Below, in pieces: positions 47,724-56,093 of a DNA stretch of 64,000 nt. The notes beneath the pieces are model-generated. The model did no database searches. It was given only the letters and a program-made list of their open reading frames with translations, and had not been told where the DNA came from. Source of the stretch: Chloroflexota bacterium (GTDB taxonomy: Bacteria; Chloroflexota; Anaerolineae; 4572-78; J111); NCBI GenBank assembly GCA_016860845.1, contig BOKF01000009.1:186001-250000 (forward strand). Reading direction: 5' to 3'. How positions within the stretch are numbered: position 1 is the first letter of the stretch; every line of letters begins with the position of its first letter. Both the position numbers and the translations under genes were made by a program.

Positions 47724-49034
47724 ATGTCACTCAAGCGGTTAGTTACCCTGATTTATTTCATCTTAGTCGTCGCGCACCTGGCTGCGCCGCTGGCCTCGGC
47801 CCAGGAGGCGGACAAAGAGGTGCTGGTGGTGGATCTCACCGGCCCGGTCACGCCGATTATGCTCGGCCTGATCGAGCGCTCCATCGTCGAGGCCGATAGC
47901 CGCAATGCGGAGGCGCTGGTGCTCCGGCTGGACACGCCCGGCGGCAGCGTTGACCTGACCAAGAGCATTATTCAGGCGATGATCGCAGCGGATGTGCCAA
48001 TTGTGGTCTATGTCTGGCCGCCGGGGGGACACGCCGCGTCGGCGGGCACGTTCATTACCCTGGCCGGCCATGTCGCGGCGATGGCCCCCCGGACCAGCAT
48101 CGGCGCGGCCAGCCCGATTGAGGGCGGCGGCGCTGACATTGACGAAACCCTGCGCGCCAAAATTCAGAATATTCTCGTGGCCGACATCAAAGGTCTGGCC
48201 GACCGGCGGGGCGAAAAGGCGTTGGAATGGGCCGAGCAGGCCATTACCGAGGCCAAGGCCGCCAGCGCCGACGAGGCCCTCGACCTGGGGGTAATTGATT
48301 TTGTGGCCAGAGACCTCGACGATTTACTCCAACAAGTGGATGGGTTCAAGGTCGAGGTGGCCGGTGAGGAAGTGACTCTCGATACTGCCGATGCTAACAT
48401 TAGCTTTTTGGAAATAACGGCGATCGAGGAGCTTTTAAGCATTCTGACCAACCCGACCATTGCCCTGTTCCTTATCTCCATCGGCGGCCTGGCTATCGTT
48501 TACGAAATCGCCAATCCCGGCGGCTACATGAGCGGCGTGGTCGGCGTCATCTGCTTGCTGATTGGCCTCTACGCTCTGGGGCAGTTGCCGGTCAATTACG
48601 CCGGCCTGGCTTTGATTCTGCTGGCCCTGGCCTTGTTTGGAGCGGAGTTCTTTGTCCACAGCCACGGGGCGCTGACCACCGGCGGGGTGGTTGCCTTCAT
48701 CATCGGGGCGCTCATTCTCTTTAACACCGACGAATTTACCTACCAACTACCCTTGCCTTCAGTCGTCGGTATTCCGGCGGCGATAGCGGTGATCCTGGCC
48801 TTTGCCGTGCGGAAAGCCTGGCAGGCTCGCCGGGCCAAGCCGGTCACGGGGCAGGAAGGCTTGCTGGGGTCTATTGGGATGGTCAAAGTGGCTTTGGAGC
48901 CTGAGGGCAGTGTCTTTATCTGGGGCGAGCGCTGGCAGGCGACCAGCGCCAACGGCCAGCCGATTCAGGCCGGTGAGCGGGTCAAAGTGACAGCCATAGA
49001 GGGGCTGCACTTGACGGTGGAGAAAATAGCCTAA
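47724..49034 (+). CDS. nfeD: NfeD1b-type membrane serine protease
   Basis: A 436-residue protein. I chose the ATG at 47724, which begins a signal peptide (MSLKRLVTLIYFILVVAHLA, cut after LASAQ); an earlier in-frame start would overlap the promoter. The ClpP-class domain has LRLDTPGGSVDLTKSIIQAM, PPGGHAASAGTFITLAGHVA with the nucleophile Ser106 and the expected downstream Lys region ADRRGEKALEWAEQA. About five membrane segments (about 240-360) follow, and a C-terminal OB fold (LLGSIGMVKVALEPEGSVFI). Such proteins degrade or regulate membrane partners, commonly with a stomatin; none is adjacent. Confidence 0.92.
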   Translation: MSLKRLVTLIYFILVVAHLAAPLASAQEADKEVLVVDLTGPVTPIMLGLIERSIVEADSRNAEALVLRLDTPGGSVDLTKSIIQAMIAADVPIVVYVWPPGGHAASAGTFITLAGHVAAMAPRTSIGAASPIEGGGADIDETLRAKIQNILVADIKGLADRRGEKALEWAEQAITEAKAASADEALDLGVIDFVARDLDDLLQQVDGFKVEVAGEEVTLDTADANISFLEITAIEELLSILTNPTIALFLISIGGLAIVYEIANPGGYMSGVVGVICLLIGLYALGQLPVNYAGLALILLALALFGAEFFVHSHGALTTGGVVAFIIGALILFNTDEFTYQLPLPSVVGIPAAIAVILAFAVRKAWQARRAKPVTGQEGLLGSIGMVKVALEPEGSVFIWGERWQATSANGQPIQAGERVKVTAIEGLHLTVEKIA

Positions 49035-49373
49035 ATTGGTCATTATGATTCTAACTATTTTCATATATTTTTCTAAGGAATTTCCTATAAATATACTGTA
49101 CTAGTAATAGTAGTAGTAAGCCGTTATCTATTTCACATACCAACCCTTTATCCTCAATTTACTTTGCCCCTTAACATTCAATAGAAAATTCAATAAAGTG
49201 CCTTACCTGGAAGTAGAGTCAATTATTGGATGTTTATCTTCGCTGTAGAAGAATAACCAACACATTGTGGTGTAAATGAAGCTATAGTCTGGAGCGGCAC
49301 TTTTGGTTGATTTACCCCCAAAAGTGTTATGACAAACCGTTGGTTTACTTCTGCCGTACTGTATTGGTCATTA
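49035..49373. other. AT-rich spacer flanked by an 11-bp direct repeat
   Basis: ATTGGTCATTA occurs at 49035-49045 and 49363-49373. The DNA between is AT-rich and has no ORF of note. CACTTTTGG (49298-49306) and CCAAAAGTG (49318-49326) form an inverted pair. It may be a small inserted element or an RNA gene. Confidence 0.45.
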
Positions 49374-49405
49374 GAGGAGACCCTAAATTGACTTCGTTCG
49401 TGTAT

Positions 49406-49433
49406 CCCTTCTATTCGACAGAAGGGTTTTTTT
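49406..49433 (+). terminator. Rho-independent terminator downstream of nfeD
   Basis: CCCTTCT, loop ATTCGAC, AGAAGGG, then TTTTTTT. It lies 88 bp before the response-regulator gene. Confidence 0.88.
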
Positions 49434-49521
49434 GTTAGCGCCTTGAGTTGATCGTTCGATTGGCCAGGCTGCCTTTTTTGTTTCGGTTTTGTTTTGCCTT
49501 AAACAATGGGAGAAGATTGTG

Positions 49522-50214
49522 ATGGCTGATACGTTGTTGGTTATTGAAGATGACATGGCTTTCAGCAATGCACTGCGGCTGATATTAACCAAAAGTGGTT
49601 TCCAAGTGCATGTGGCCCACAATGCGCTTGTAGGCTTACAAAAAGCTTTTACCGTCAACCCAGATGCGGTTATCCTGGATATTATGCTGCCCGATTTGGA
49701 CGGTTGGCAAATATGTTCTCGCCTCAAAGAGACGTCTAATATACCGATTATTATGCTAACCGCCTTTGGCTCAGAGGAAAATGTGGTTAAAGGTCTAAAT
49801 TTGGGAGCCGATGGATATATTATCAAGCCTGTTACGGCTCAAGAGCTAGTGGCCCGTATCACTGCAATTCTACGGCGCGTCCCTCGCTTAAATGGAAAAG
49901 ATAGTAATGATCGTAAGCGTATCTTCACCTATGATAATCTGGTCGTTGATTATGAAAGACACCAGGTAACTGTCGGGGGCAAAAGCATTTACTTAAGTCC
50001 AACAGAGTTTCGTCTTTTATCAGTGCTAATCCAGTACCAAGGACATACACTTCCTCATGACTTTCTATTGCGAGAAGTTTGGGGATCAGAGTATATGAGT
50101 GAAATGGATTGTTTACGCCTATATATTAGTTATCTCCGGCGCAAGATTGAAACAGATCCAAACAAGCCTAGTTTGATCTACAATGAGTGGGGGATTGGCT
50201 ATCGGTTTGGATAG
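49522..50214 (+). CDS. OmpR/PhoB-family response regulator
   Basis: A 230-residue regulator. The ATG at 49522 follows GGGAGAAG. The receiver has LLVIEDDMAF, VILDIMLPDLDGW with acceptor Asp53, IIMLTAFGS and IIKPVTAQEL. The winged-helix domain (about 135-230) shows YDNLVVDYERHQVTVGGKSI, LSPTEFRLLSVLIQ, LPHDFLLREVWGSEY and RRKIETDPNKPSLIYNEWGI. No kinase gene is adjacent, so it is an orphan. It is more AT-rich than its neighbours and may have been acquired with the spacer before it. Confidence 0.92.
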   Translation: MADTLLVIEDDMAFSNALRLILTKSGFQVHVAHNALVGLQKAFTVNPDAVILDIMLPDLDGWQICSRLKETSNIPIIMLTAFGSEENVVKGLNLGADGYIIKPVTAQELVARITAILRRVPRLNGKDSNDRKRIFTYDNLVVDYERHQVTVGGKSIYLSPTEFRLLSVLIQYQGHTLPHDFLLREVWGSEYMSEMDCLRLYISYLRRKIETDPNKPSLIYNEWGIGYRFG

Positions 50215-50247
50215 GGCTATAGGGGGGCCTCAGAGGTATTTACTTTT

Positions 50248-50595
50248 TTATTTGGGTCCCTCATCCAAATCCAAAATAGAAGGATAGCGAGTACGGCTGC
50301 AATGAGGGCAGCCGAGCAGGGGGTTAGGCACTTCGCTGAAACATTCGCTGCACCAGCCGGTCACTTCGACCTGCTGTTTGAAGCCAAAAAACTTTTTGAC
50401 GACAACGCCATCCAATTTGAGGGCCGAGGAACCGTTGGCCCGCAGAATATCGGGCACGGGGCAGTTCTGGCATAGGCCGGGCTGCCACGGCGGCGATTCG
50501 GGATTCTGCTCAATCAGGCGGCAGGCCTGGACGCTGCGGCCCCGGTGAAAGTCGCCAAAATAATATTTACACTCTTTGCCAGCAGGCGTTTTCAT
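50248..50595 (-). CDS. Small zinc-ribbon protein
   Basis: A 115-residue protein with nine Cys in ordered pairs: KECKYYFGDF, VQACRLIEQN, GLCQNCPVPDIL, GWCSECF and GCPHC. The last two pairs (CxxC 18 residues apart or less) make a zinc ribbon, and the first set may form another metal site. The middle is KLDGVVVKKFFGFKQQVEVT. I recognise the pattern from conserved Chloroflexota proteins of unknown role. It precedes efp on the minus strand but a repeat separates them. Confidence 0.7.
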   Translation of the reverse strand: MKTPAGKECKYYFGDFHRGRSVQACRLIEQNPESPPWQPGLCQNCPVPDILRANGSSALKLDGVVVKKFFGFKQQVEVTGWCSECFSEVPNPLLGCPHCSRTRYPSILDLDEGPK

Positions 50596-50636
50596 AATAA
50601 AGTAGTATAGCAGGCTTACGTTAGAAACGCATTAGA

Positions 50637-50697
50637 ACAGATGAGGCGAAGTTTGTCCTCGCCTCATCCTGCCTTCGCCTCTTCGCGTCTCTGTCTT
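50637..50697. repeat. GATGAGGCGAAG/CTTCGCCTC inverted tract
   Basis: GATGAGGCGAAG and CGCCTCATCCTGCCTTCGCCTCTTCGCG pair. It uses the same words as 39167-39238. Confidence 0.6.
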
Positions 50698-51253
50698 ATA
50701 CGCGGGTGAGATACTGCCCGGTGCGGGTGTCAATGCGAATGACATCGCCGACGTTGACAAACAAAGGCGTATTCACCACCAGGCCGGTGGAAACAGTGAC
50801 CGGCTTGGTTGCGCCCTGAGCGGTGTCGCCGGCAAAGCCCGGTTCCGCTTCGACCACCTCCAGCTCTACGGTCGTCGGAATTTCGATGTCCAGCGCCTCG
50901 CCGTTATAGCTGGAAATTTTTACTTTCATCCCCTCGGTTAAATAGGGCACAATGTCGCCCAGCACATCGGCGTTGAAGGCCGGCTGCTCGTAGGTTTCGG
51001 TATCCATGAAGTGATACAACTCGCCGTCGTTGTAAAGATATTGGGCCTCGGTGTGATCCAGGCTGATATCCGCGACCCGCTCGCCGCCGCTAAAGGTTTT
51101 CTCGTAAATGGAGCCGGTGCGCAGATTGACCACTTTGGTCCGGATCGTGGCTCCGCCACGTCCTGTTTTGTTGTGGGTAAATTCCAATACTTTGTAAAGC
51201 TCGCCCTCGTGGGTAAAGGTGGTCCCTTTGCGCAAGGCATTGACTTCGATCAT
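50696..51253 (-). CDS. efp: Translation elongation factor P
   Basis: A 185-residue three-domain protein. The ATG at 51253 with GGAGGA before it is the start; a longer frame enters a repeat. Domain I begins MIEVNALRKGTTFTHEGELY and carries the tip loop HNKTGRGGATIRTKVVNLRT. The residue that is usually modified Lys or Arg is Arg here. The end is GDVIRIDTRTGQYLTRV, the family signature. EF-P relieves ribosomes stalled at polyproline. That fits this genome, whose lipoproteins and membrane proteins contain many Pro runs. Confidence 0.95.
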   Translation of the reverse strand: MIEVNALRKGTTFTHEGELYKVLEFTHNKTGRGGATIRTKVVNLRTGSIYEKTFSGGERVADISLDHTEAQYLYNDGELYHFMDTETYEQPAFNADVLGDIVPYLTEGMKVKISSYNGEALDIEIPTTVELEVVEAEPGFAGDTAQGATKPVTVSTGLVVNTPLFVNVGDVIRIDTRTGQYLTRV

Positions 51254-51288
51254 AATTCTTTCCTCCAAGATGTGATAGGTAAATATAC

Positions 51289-51352
51289 TGATGCGTGATA
51301 CGTGAGGCGTGATGCATAAGCTAGAATCTGTAACTTTACGCATTACGCATCC
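51289..51352. repeat. GCGTGATACGTGA-family tract (second copy)
   Basis: TGATGCGTGATACGTGA (51289-51305) is identical to 5529-5545. A loosely complementary part, TTACGCATTACGCATCCCGC, lies at 51335-51354. Confidence 0.75.
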
Positions 51353-51390
51353 CGCATTACCGCTAAAATTCGGCGGTCAACACAAAGTTC

Positions 51391-51434
51391 CCGAATAACA
51401 AAATCTGAAATCCAAAATCTGAAATCCAAAATCC
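51391..51434. repeat. AAATCTGAAATCCA tandem words
   Basis: AAAATCTGAAATCCAAAATC repeats in units of 14 nt (about three units) right after the stop side of the DinG gene. Simple dispersed tract. Confidence 0.6.
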
Positions 51435-54293
51435 TTAGATTCCTCCGTAATCAATCCAATCCTCGGCCATTTTGGGCAGGTTAGCCAGCAGGCCGCGCTG
51501 CTCGGTGACGTTGGGCAGCGATTCAAGAAAGGCCTGGCCGTAACTTTTGCTGATGACCCGCCGGTCGAAAATGGCTACGACGCCTCGATCCTGGTGGGAG
51601 CGGATGAGCCGTCCAAAGCCCTGGCGAAACATTAAAATGGCCTGCGGAATAGAATATTGGCTAAAAGCGTCGTCAAAGGTTTCGGCGCGGGCGGCCACAA
51701 TCGGGTCGCTGGGCACGGCGAAAGGAACGCGGGTGATGACCACGCAGCTCAGGGCCGAGCCGGGAATATCTACGCCCTCCCAGAAGGAACGCGTGCCCAG
51801 CAAAACCGCCTGCTCGGCATTCTTGAAATTTTCGAGCATCTGGCGGCGATTGGTTCCATCGCCCTGCTCATAGACGACAATCCCGGCTTCGGCGAGCGCG
51901 CCTTTGATGTTGTTGGCTGTGTTGCGCAGTTGGGTGTAGGCGGTAAAAAGCACCAGGGTCCGGCCCCGAATTTGTTTGACCAGGTCAACCAGGGCCGCTT
52001 CCACTGCTTTCTGGTGGCCCGGTGAATCCGGCTCAGGAATATCGGTGGGCAGGTAAAGCAGGGTGTTGTTCTCGTAATCAAACGGCGAGCCAACCGCCGC
52101 TTCCTCGGCGTCCCACAGGTGCAGCCGTTCCTGGAGATATTCAAAGGAGTTGTGGGTGCGCAGCGTGGCCGAGGTCAGTACCACCGACTCTTTCGGTTTC
52201 AGCAGATGCTCATGCACCAGGCTGCCGACATGCAGCGGCGCATTATGCAGCGACAAGGCCTTGGTTTGCATATTCTGCTCCACCCACAAAATCCGCTCCC
52301 GGCTGGGTTGGGCCAAAATGACGTGCAAATTGCTGCGCACCTCGTCCAATTGGCTGCGATAGAAGGCCAGGGTGGCCAGCAGTTCCTCCCAATTCGGCAC
52401 ATCGTAGCTTTCTAACTCGGTCAGCATGGTGTAGAGGATACTCAAAGCTCTGGAAACATCGTCCAGACCGGCCCCGGTATGATCCCAGGTCAATTCCACG
52501 TTTGACCAAGCTGACTGGGCGCGGGTATCGTCGGTGAGGCGGATCTTCTGATTGTAGCGGCTGCCGCCGGGAAATTCGTTCACAAAGGTGCTGAGCGCCG
52601 TGAAAAGCTGGCGCACGCCCTTGGCCGCCTTGTCCACCGCCTCGTGGCTCTTGTAGACGATGTCGTTGACATCGCCCCGGACGTGGTTGGGCACGGCGCT
52701 CAAGCAGCGGCGGCCAACCTCATGGATAAAGCCGGCCCGCTGGCCGCTGCTGCGTAAGGGCTGGCTCAACTCGCTCAACAGTTGCCCCAGCGACTTTTGA
52801 TCTACCTGGAAACTCAACTGGTTGGTCACATTGTCTTCCAGGTGGTGAGCCTCGTCAATAATCAAGTATTTGTACTCAGGAATAACCCGGCTGTCTACGG
52901 CAATATCGGCCAGCAGCAGGGCGTGGTTGACCACAATCACATGGGCCGATTCGGCGGCGCGGCGGGCGCGGGCGTAAAAACAGGTTTCGGCGGTGCAGGT
53001 GCGCGGGGTGCAGGTTGTGCTGTCGGAAGCAATCTGGCTCCACAGGGCCTGCTCGGCATAGTCGGGCATAAACAATTCTTCCCGATCGCCGGTGGTGGTG
53101 CTGGGCAGCCAGACTAACAGTTTGGCCAGCAGCCGCAGCTCTTTGGGATTGAGATTTTCCTTCTCCCGAAACATCTGCACCCGGTGCGGGCAGACATAAT
53201 TGCTGCGCCCCTTGAGCGCCACGGCTCTAAATTCAACCGGCAAGATTCTTTGCAGCGCCGGAATATCTTTGTTGATAAGCTGGTCTTGCAGATTGATCGT
53301 ATTGGTCGAGATGACCACCCGCTGCCCGTTCTGCACGGCCCAGTAGATTGCCGGGATCAGGTAGGCCATGGATTTGCCGGTGCCGGTGCCGGCCTCGACC
53401 ATCAAGTGGTGCGACTCGTTGAAGGCGCCAGCCACGCTGGCGAGCATGTCAACCTGCTGCGGGCGGTACTCAAATCCGGCGAAGCTGCGTTCAAACAGGC
53501 CATCTTTTTCCAGCAGCCCGGAGAGTGTTTTTATGTCCAACGGCGTTGGGTTGGGCGCGGGTTTCAAAGGCGGGTCAAAAGCCCGGCTGTCCGGGCCGGA
53601 GCGCATCAGGGCAAAGCCGCCATCCACCGAAAAGTCATCCATCAGCCCCTTGGCGGCCAACTGCTGGCCCAGCGTGCCGACCGGGGCGCTGTAGCGGCGT
53701 TCCCGGCCCAGGTCGCGGAAAATGAGGGCCAGGGGCCAATCGGTCCGGCTGGCAATATGGGCCACCTCTTCGATGATCCGACCGTCGAGGCGGCGGGCCT
53801 GATCGAGCAGGGCTTCAAAGAGCCGCCGCGCTGCCTCAGCATCATCGAGCGCCCGGTGAGCCTGCCCGTCGGGCGGCAGGGTGACCGCCAGGTAGTTCAA
53901 AAGGGCGGTCAGCCCATAACGACCGGCATGCGGCAGCAGAATACTGGCCAGTTCAAAGGTGTCAATCCCGACATTTTGCTCAAACAAGCCTTGCCGGTAT
54001 AAAAAACTCAAATCAAAGCCAATATTGTGGCCGATAATCGGGTTATCCCCCACAAAACGGCGCAGGTCCGGCAATACTGTCTCAATTTTGGGCGCGCCTT
54101 TAAGGTCGGCCGGGGTAATACCGGTCAGTTGTTGAATCTTATAGGGGACAGGCCGGCCCGGATCAAGCATGGTCTGGAAGGTTTCGTAAACCTGGCTGCC
54201 TTTGAAGCGAATCGCGCCGATTTCCAGAATCGCATCCTGCTCCGGGTCGAGGCCCGTTGTTTCAATGTCAAGGGAAACATATACTCTGGCCAA
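51435..54293 (-). CDS. dinG: DinG-type DNA helicase with N-terminal exonuclease domain
   Basis: A 952-residue protein. Residues 1-175 form a DEDDh exonuclease: YVSLDIETTGLDPEQDAILE, GHNIGFDLSFLY and HRALDDAEAARR. The helicase has MVEAGTGTGKSMAYLIPAIY (Walker A), the XPD-like iron-sulfur Cys set (YVCPHR, then TTCTPRTCTAETCFYARARR), LIIDEAHHLEDN (Walker B), LTSATLR, LGTRSFWEGVDIPG and GFGRLIRSHQDRGVVAIFDR. This exo-helicase form is common in Firmicutes and Chloroflexota and serves in repair of unusual DNA structures. Confidence 0.93.
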   Translation of the reverse strand: MARVYVSLDIETTGLDPEQDAILEIGAIRFKGSQVYETFQTMLDPGRPVPYKIQQLTGITPADLKGAPKIETVLPDLRRFVGDNPIIGHNIGFDLSFLYRQGLFEQNVGIDTFELASILLPHAGRYGLTALLNYLAVTLPPDGQAHRALDDAEAARRLFEALLDQARRLDGRIIEEVAHIASRTDWPLALIFRDLGRERRYSAPVGTLGQQLAAKGLMDDFSVDGGFALMRSGPDSRAFDPPLKPAPNPTPLDIKTLSGLLEKDGLFERSFAGFEYRPQQVDMLASVAGAFNESHHLMVEAGTGTGKSMAYLIPAIYWAVQNGQRVVISTNTINLQDQLINKDIPALQRILPVEFRAVALKGRSNYVCPHRVQMFREKENLNPKELRLLAKLLVWLPSTTTGDREELFMPDYAEQALWSQIASDSTTCTPRTCTAETCFYARARRAAESAHVIVVNHALLLADIAVDSRVIPEYKYLIIDEAHHLEDNVTNQLSFQVDQKSLGQLLSELSQPLRSSGQRAGFIHEVGRRCLSAVPNHVRGDVNDIVYKSHEAVDKAAKGVRQLFTALSTFVNEFPGGSRYNQKIRLTDDTRAQSAWSNVELTWDHTGAGLDDVSRALSILYTMLTELESYDVPNWEELLATLAFYRSQLDEVRSNLHVILAQPSRERILWVEQNMQTKALSLHNAPLHVGSLVHEHLLKPKESVVLTSATLRTHNSFEYLQERLHLWDAEEAAVGSPFDYENNTLLYLPTDIPEPDSPGHQKAVEAALVDLVKQIRGRTLVLFTAYTQLRNTANNIKGALAEAGIVVYEQGDGTNRRQMLENFKNAEQAVLLGTRSFWEGVDIPGSALSCVVITRVPFAVPSDPIVAARAETFDDAFSQYSIPQAILMFRQGFGRLIRSHQDRGVVAIFDRRVISKSYGQAFLESLPNVTEQRGLLANLPKMAEDWIDYGGI

Positions 54294-54310
54294 AAGATGT
54301 CTGCTTTCTA

Positions 54311-54405
54311 GGTTTCCAGGGCAGCGGGGTAGCAGCCTAGCAAAACTGCTAGCTGTTACCTGGCTACCTGCTACTTTGTCACTTGGCTACGTGTTACTTT
54401 GACAT
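54311..54405. repeat. GTAGCAGGTAGC-type inverted tract (copy 2)
   Basis: GCAGCGGGGTAGCAGCCTAGC is answered by GCTACCTGCTACTTTGTCAC and GCTACGTGTTAC. The sister tract is at 36763-36835. Confidence 0.6.
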
Positions 54406-54507
54406 ATTATACAGGGAATTAGATGTTTGAGCGAAATCTGATATATTTGTCTCGCTGGTACAAAGCTAAAAACCATGCTAGAATATTAAGAGTTAGAATG
54501 AAGCTGA

Positions 54508-54540
54508 AGACCCTAAAGGTCTCAAAGACCTTTAGGGTCT
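54508..54540. repeat. Dispersed palindrome, AGACCCTA family (copy 2)
   Basis: AGACCCTAAAGGTCT, loop CAA and its exact complement. The right arm is identical to that at 3373-3387. It sits 34 bp before the GTG of the GTPase-module gene. Confidence 0.9.
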
Positions 54541-54574
54541 GGGGCCAAGAGGAAAATCCAAGGGGTTATTTGAC

Positions 54575-55279
54575 GTGAATTTATGGAACCGCTTTATGGC
54601 CTGGCTGACGGACGCTGACCCCAAAGCTGCGACCGGCCCGGCCGCCCAACCCACTGCCTCACCTGATCCGGGTCAAGACATCGAAGCCCAACTGCAACTC
54701 CTGGAAAACAAGCTGGATCAAACCGTTCAGGACCTGGCCGATGGCTTGATTAATCGCGCCCAATTTGAAAACCTGTACCGTCATTACCAGAATCAACGGC
54801 GCATCATGCGCGGCTTTATGCAACAGGCCAGCGACCCGGCCATGCTCAAAGTGGGTACCGGCGAGAGCATGGTTATTCGCCAGCGCTTTGCAGCCAAGGT
54901 GCAGGCTTATGCCGTTTATGATAACCTCACCAGCCTGCCGCTGCACACGGTCGGCCAGTTTCCGTTGGAAAGCGAACTGGTGGTTGGCTTTTTCTCCGGC
55001 TTCCGCTCGGCCATCGCCGAAATTATGGGCACGGGCGCCCGCAAAGCAGTTACCGACGATGGTAAGGTGCTGATTTATGTCCCCGGCCAGAAAACCACCC
55101 TGATTGTGCTCTACTCGACCGATCCGGCGGATATCGAGAGCCTCAGCCTGCGCCAGGCGCATGAGCACTTTGAAAAGATCAATGCTGCTGCTCTGGCTAA
55201 CTCGCCCATTCCCGAAAATCAACTCCTATTCAATTACGATATGTTTCTCAAAGTGAGCCAGTCCCCTGGGGAAAAGTAA
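54575..55279 (+). CDS. Coiled-coil/roadblock-like protein of a GTPase module
   Basis: A 234-residue protein with a GTG start and AAGGGG before it. Residues 1-30 are Ala/Pro-rich, 35-90 form a coiled coil (QLQLLENKLDQTVQDLADGL, then LYRHYQNQRRIM). Residues 95-225 look like a roadblock/longin-type fold: SMVIRQRFAAKVQAYAVYDN, VGFFSGFRSAIAEIM, GKVLIYVPGQKTTLIVLYST, HEHFEKINAAAL. Such domains regulate small GTPases in bacteria (as MglB does for MglA). The Rab-like GTPase gene is next. The regulatory role is inference from fold pattern and gene order. Confidence 0.6.
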   Translation: MNLWNRFMAWLTDADPKAATGPAAQPTASPDPGQDIEAQLQLLENKLDQTVQDLADGLINRAQFENLYRHYQNQRRIMRGFMQQASDPAMLKVGTGESMVIRQRFAAKVQAYAVYDNLTSLPLHTVGQFPLESELVVGFFSGFRSAIAEIMGTGARKAVTDDGKVLIYVPGQKTTLIVLYSTDPADIESLSLRQAHEHFEKINAAALANSPIPENQLLFNYDMFLKVSQSPGEK

Positions 55280-55290
55280 AGGTGACTGCT

Positions 55291-55375
55291 CAGGTGACTG
55301 GCACTTTCGCTTCAATAAAATATGTACTGAAGCAAAATCAAGCCTCATTTATCCGATTGAAGTGCCAGTCACCTG
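55291..55375. repeat. MITE-like element with 16-bp inverted ends CAGGTGACTGGCACTT (copy 2)
   Basis: An 85-bp element between the coiled-coil gene and the GTPase gene. Its ends (55291-55306, 55360-55375) are perfect and match those at 34082-34157, while the core differs. A part-copy AAGGTGACTG lies just before it. Confidence 0.85.
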
Positions 55376-55431
55376 GTAGGCTGAGTAGTTACGATTGTTG
55401 AGATAATTGCCAGAGGCGTCCAGAGAGAGTT

Positions 55432-55956
55432 ATGACCGAGATAACTTCGGAGCAAATCCTGCGATACAAAGTCGCCATCATCGGCGATGGCAACGTTGGC
55501 AAGACGACTCTGCTGCGGCGTTTCGCTACCGGCATGTTCCAAGAGTCGCGGATTATGACCATTGGGGTTGACTTCCAGACGGTGAATGTCAAAAGCGGCG
55601 GCTTATCGTTTAAGTTGACCGTGTGGGATCTGGCCGGCCAGGAGCGTTTTGCCTCCTTTCGGGAGAACTTCTACCGGGGCGCGCGGGCGGTGGCCATGGT
55701 CTTCGATGTGACCGACCGGCAGTCATTTGAGGATCTGTCCCGCTGGCTGCAAGAGGCTAAAACAGTGGTGGATCATAACCGCTTCCTGGTGATCGGTAAT
55801 AAAATTGATATGCCCAATCGGATCGTGGAGGCGGGCGAGGGTAAACAATATGCCGCTTCGATCAGCGCCGCCTACCTGGAAACCAGCGCCAAAACCGGCG
55901 ATGGCGTAGCCCGCCTCTTTGAGTTATTAGCCAGAGCAGCGCACACCCAACGTTAA
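55432..55956 (+). CDS. Rab/Ras-like small GTPase
   Basis: A 174-residue protein with all five G motifs: GDGNVGKTTL (G1, about 18-27), TIGVDFQ (G2 with the Thr), WDLAGQERF (G3, Asp66 to Gln70), VIGNKIDMP (G4, Asn123-Asp126) and LETSAKTG (G5). The intact Gln70 and the G2 Thr make it closer to eukaryotic Rab/Ras than to MglA, which has altered G3. It lacks a C-terminal Cys for lipid. It would act as a cytosolic switch. It lies between the roadblock-like gene and a cyclic-nucleotide-binding protein. Confidence 0.92.
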   Translation: MTEITSEQILRYKVAIIGDGNVGKTTLLRRFATGMFQESRIMTIGVDFQTVNVKSGGLSFKLTVWDLAGQERFASFRENFYRGARAVAMVFDVTDRQSFEDLSRWLQEAKTVVDHNRFLVIGNKIDMPNRIVEAGEGKQYAASISAAYLETSAKTGDGVARLFELLARAAHTQR

Positions 55957-56004
55957 CGCATGGGCAAGCCTCCAATCGTCCCCATAATTAAAGCCAAAGT
56001 CCCA

Positions 56005-56033
56005 TTGACGTTTTTTGGGGGCTATGTTAAGAT
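56005..56033 (+). promoter_or_regulatory. Promoter for the cyclic-nucleotide-binding gene
   Basis: TTGACG (56005-56010), a 17-bp spacer and TAAGAT (56028-56033). Confidence 0.65.
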
Positions 56034-56093
56034 GAAAGAACAATCAGGGGTTTATTTATCGCGCCCCCGGACTTGTTTAAGGAGAAGCCGCGC

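Noticed and set aside
51253..51343. Longer N-terminus for EF-P
   Set aside because: The extension is translated repeat. The ATG at 51253 has GGAGGA before it and gives the family's usual length.
54575..55956. Assignment of the GTPase pair as MglB/MglA
   Set aside because: The GTPase has canonical Ras-type G2 and G3 motifs rather than MglA ones, and the partner has a long coiled coil not found in MglB.
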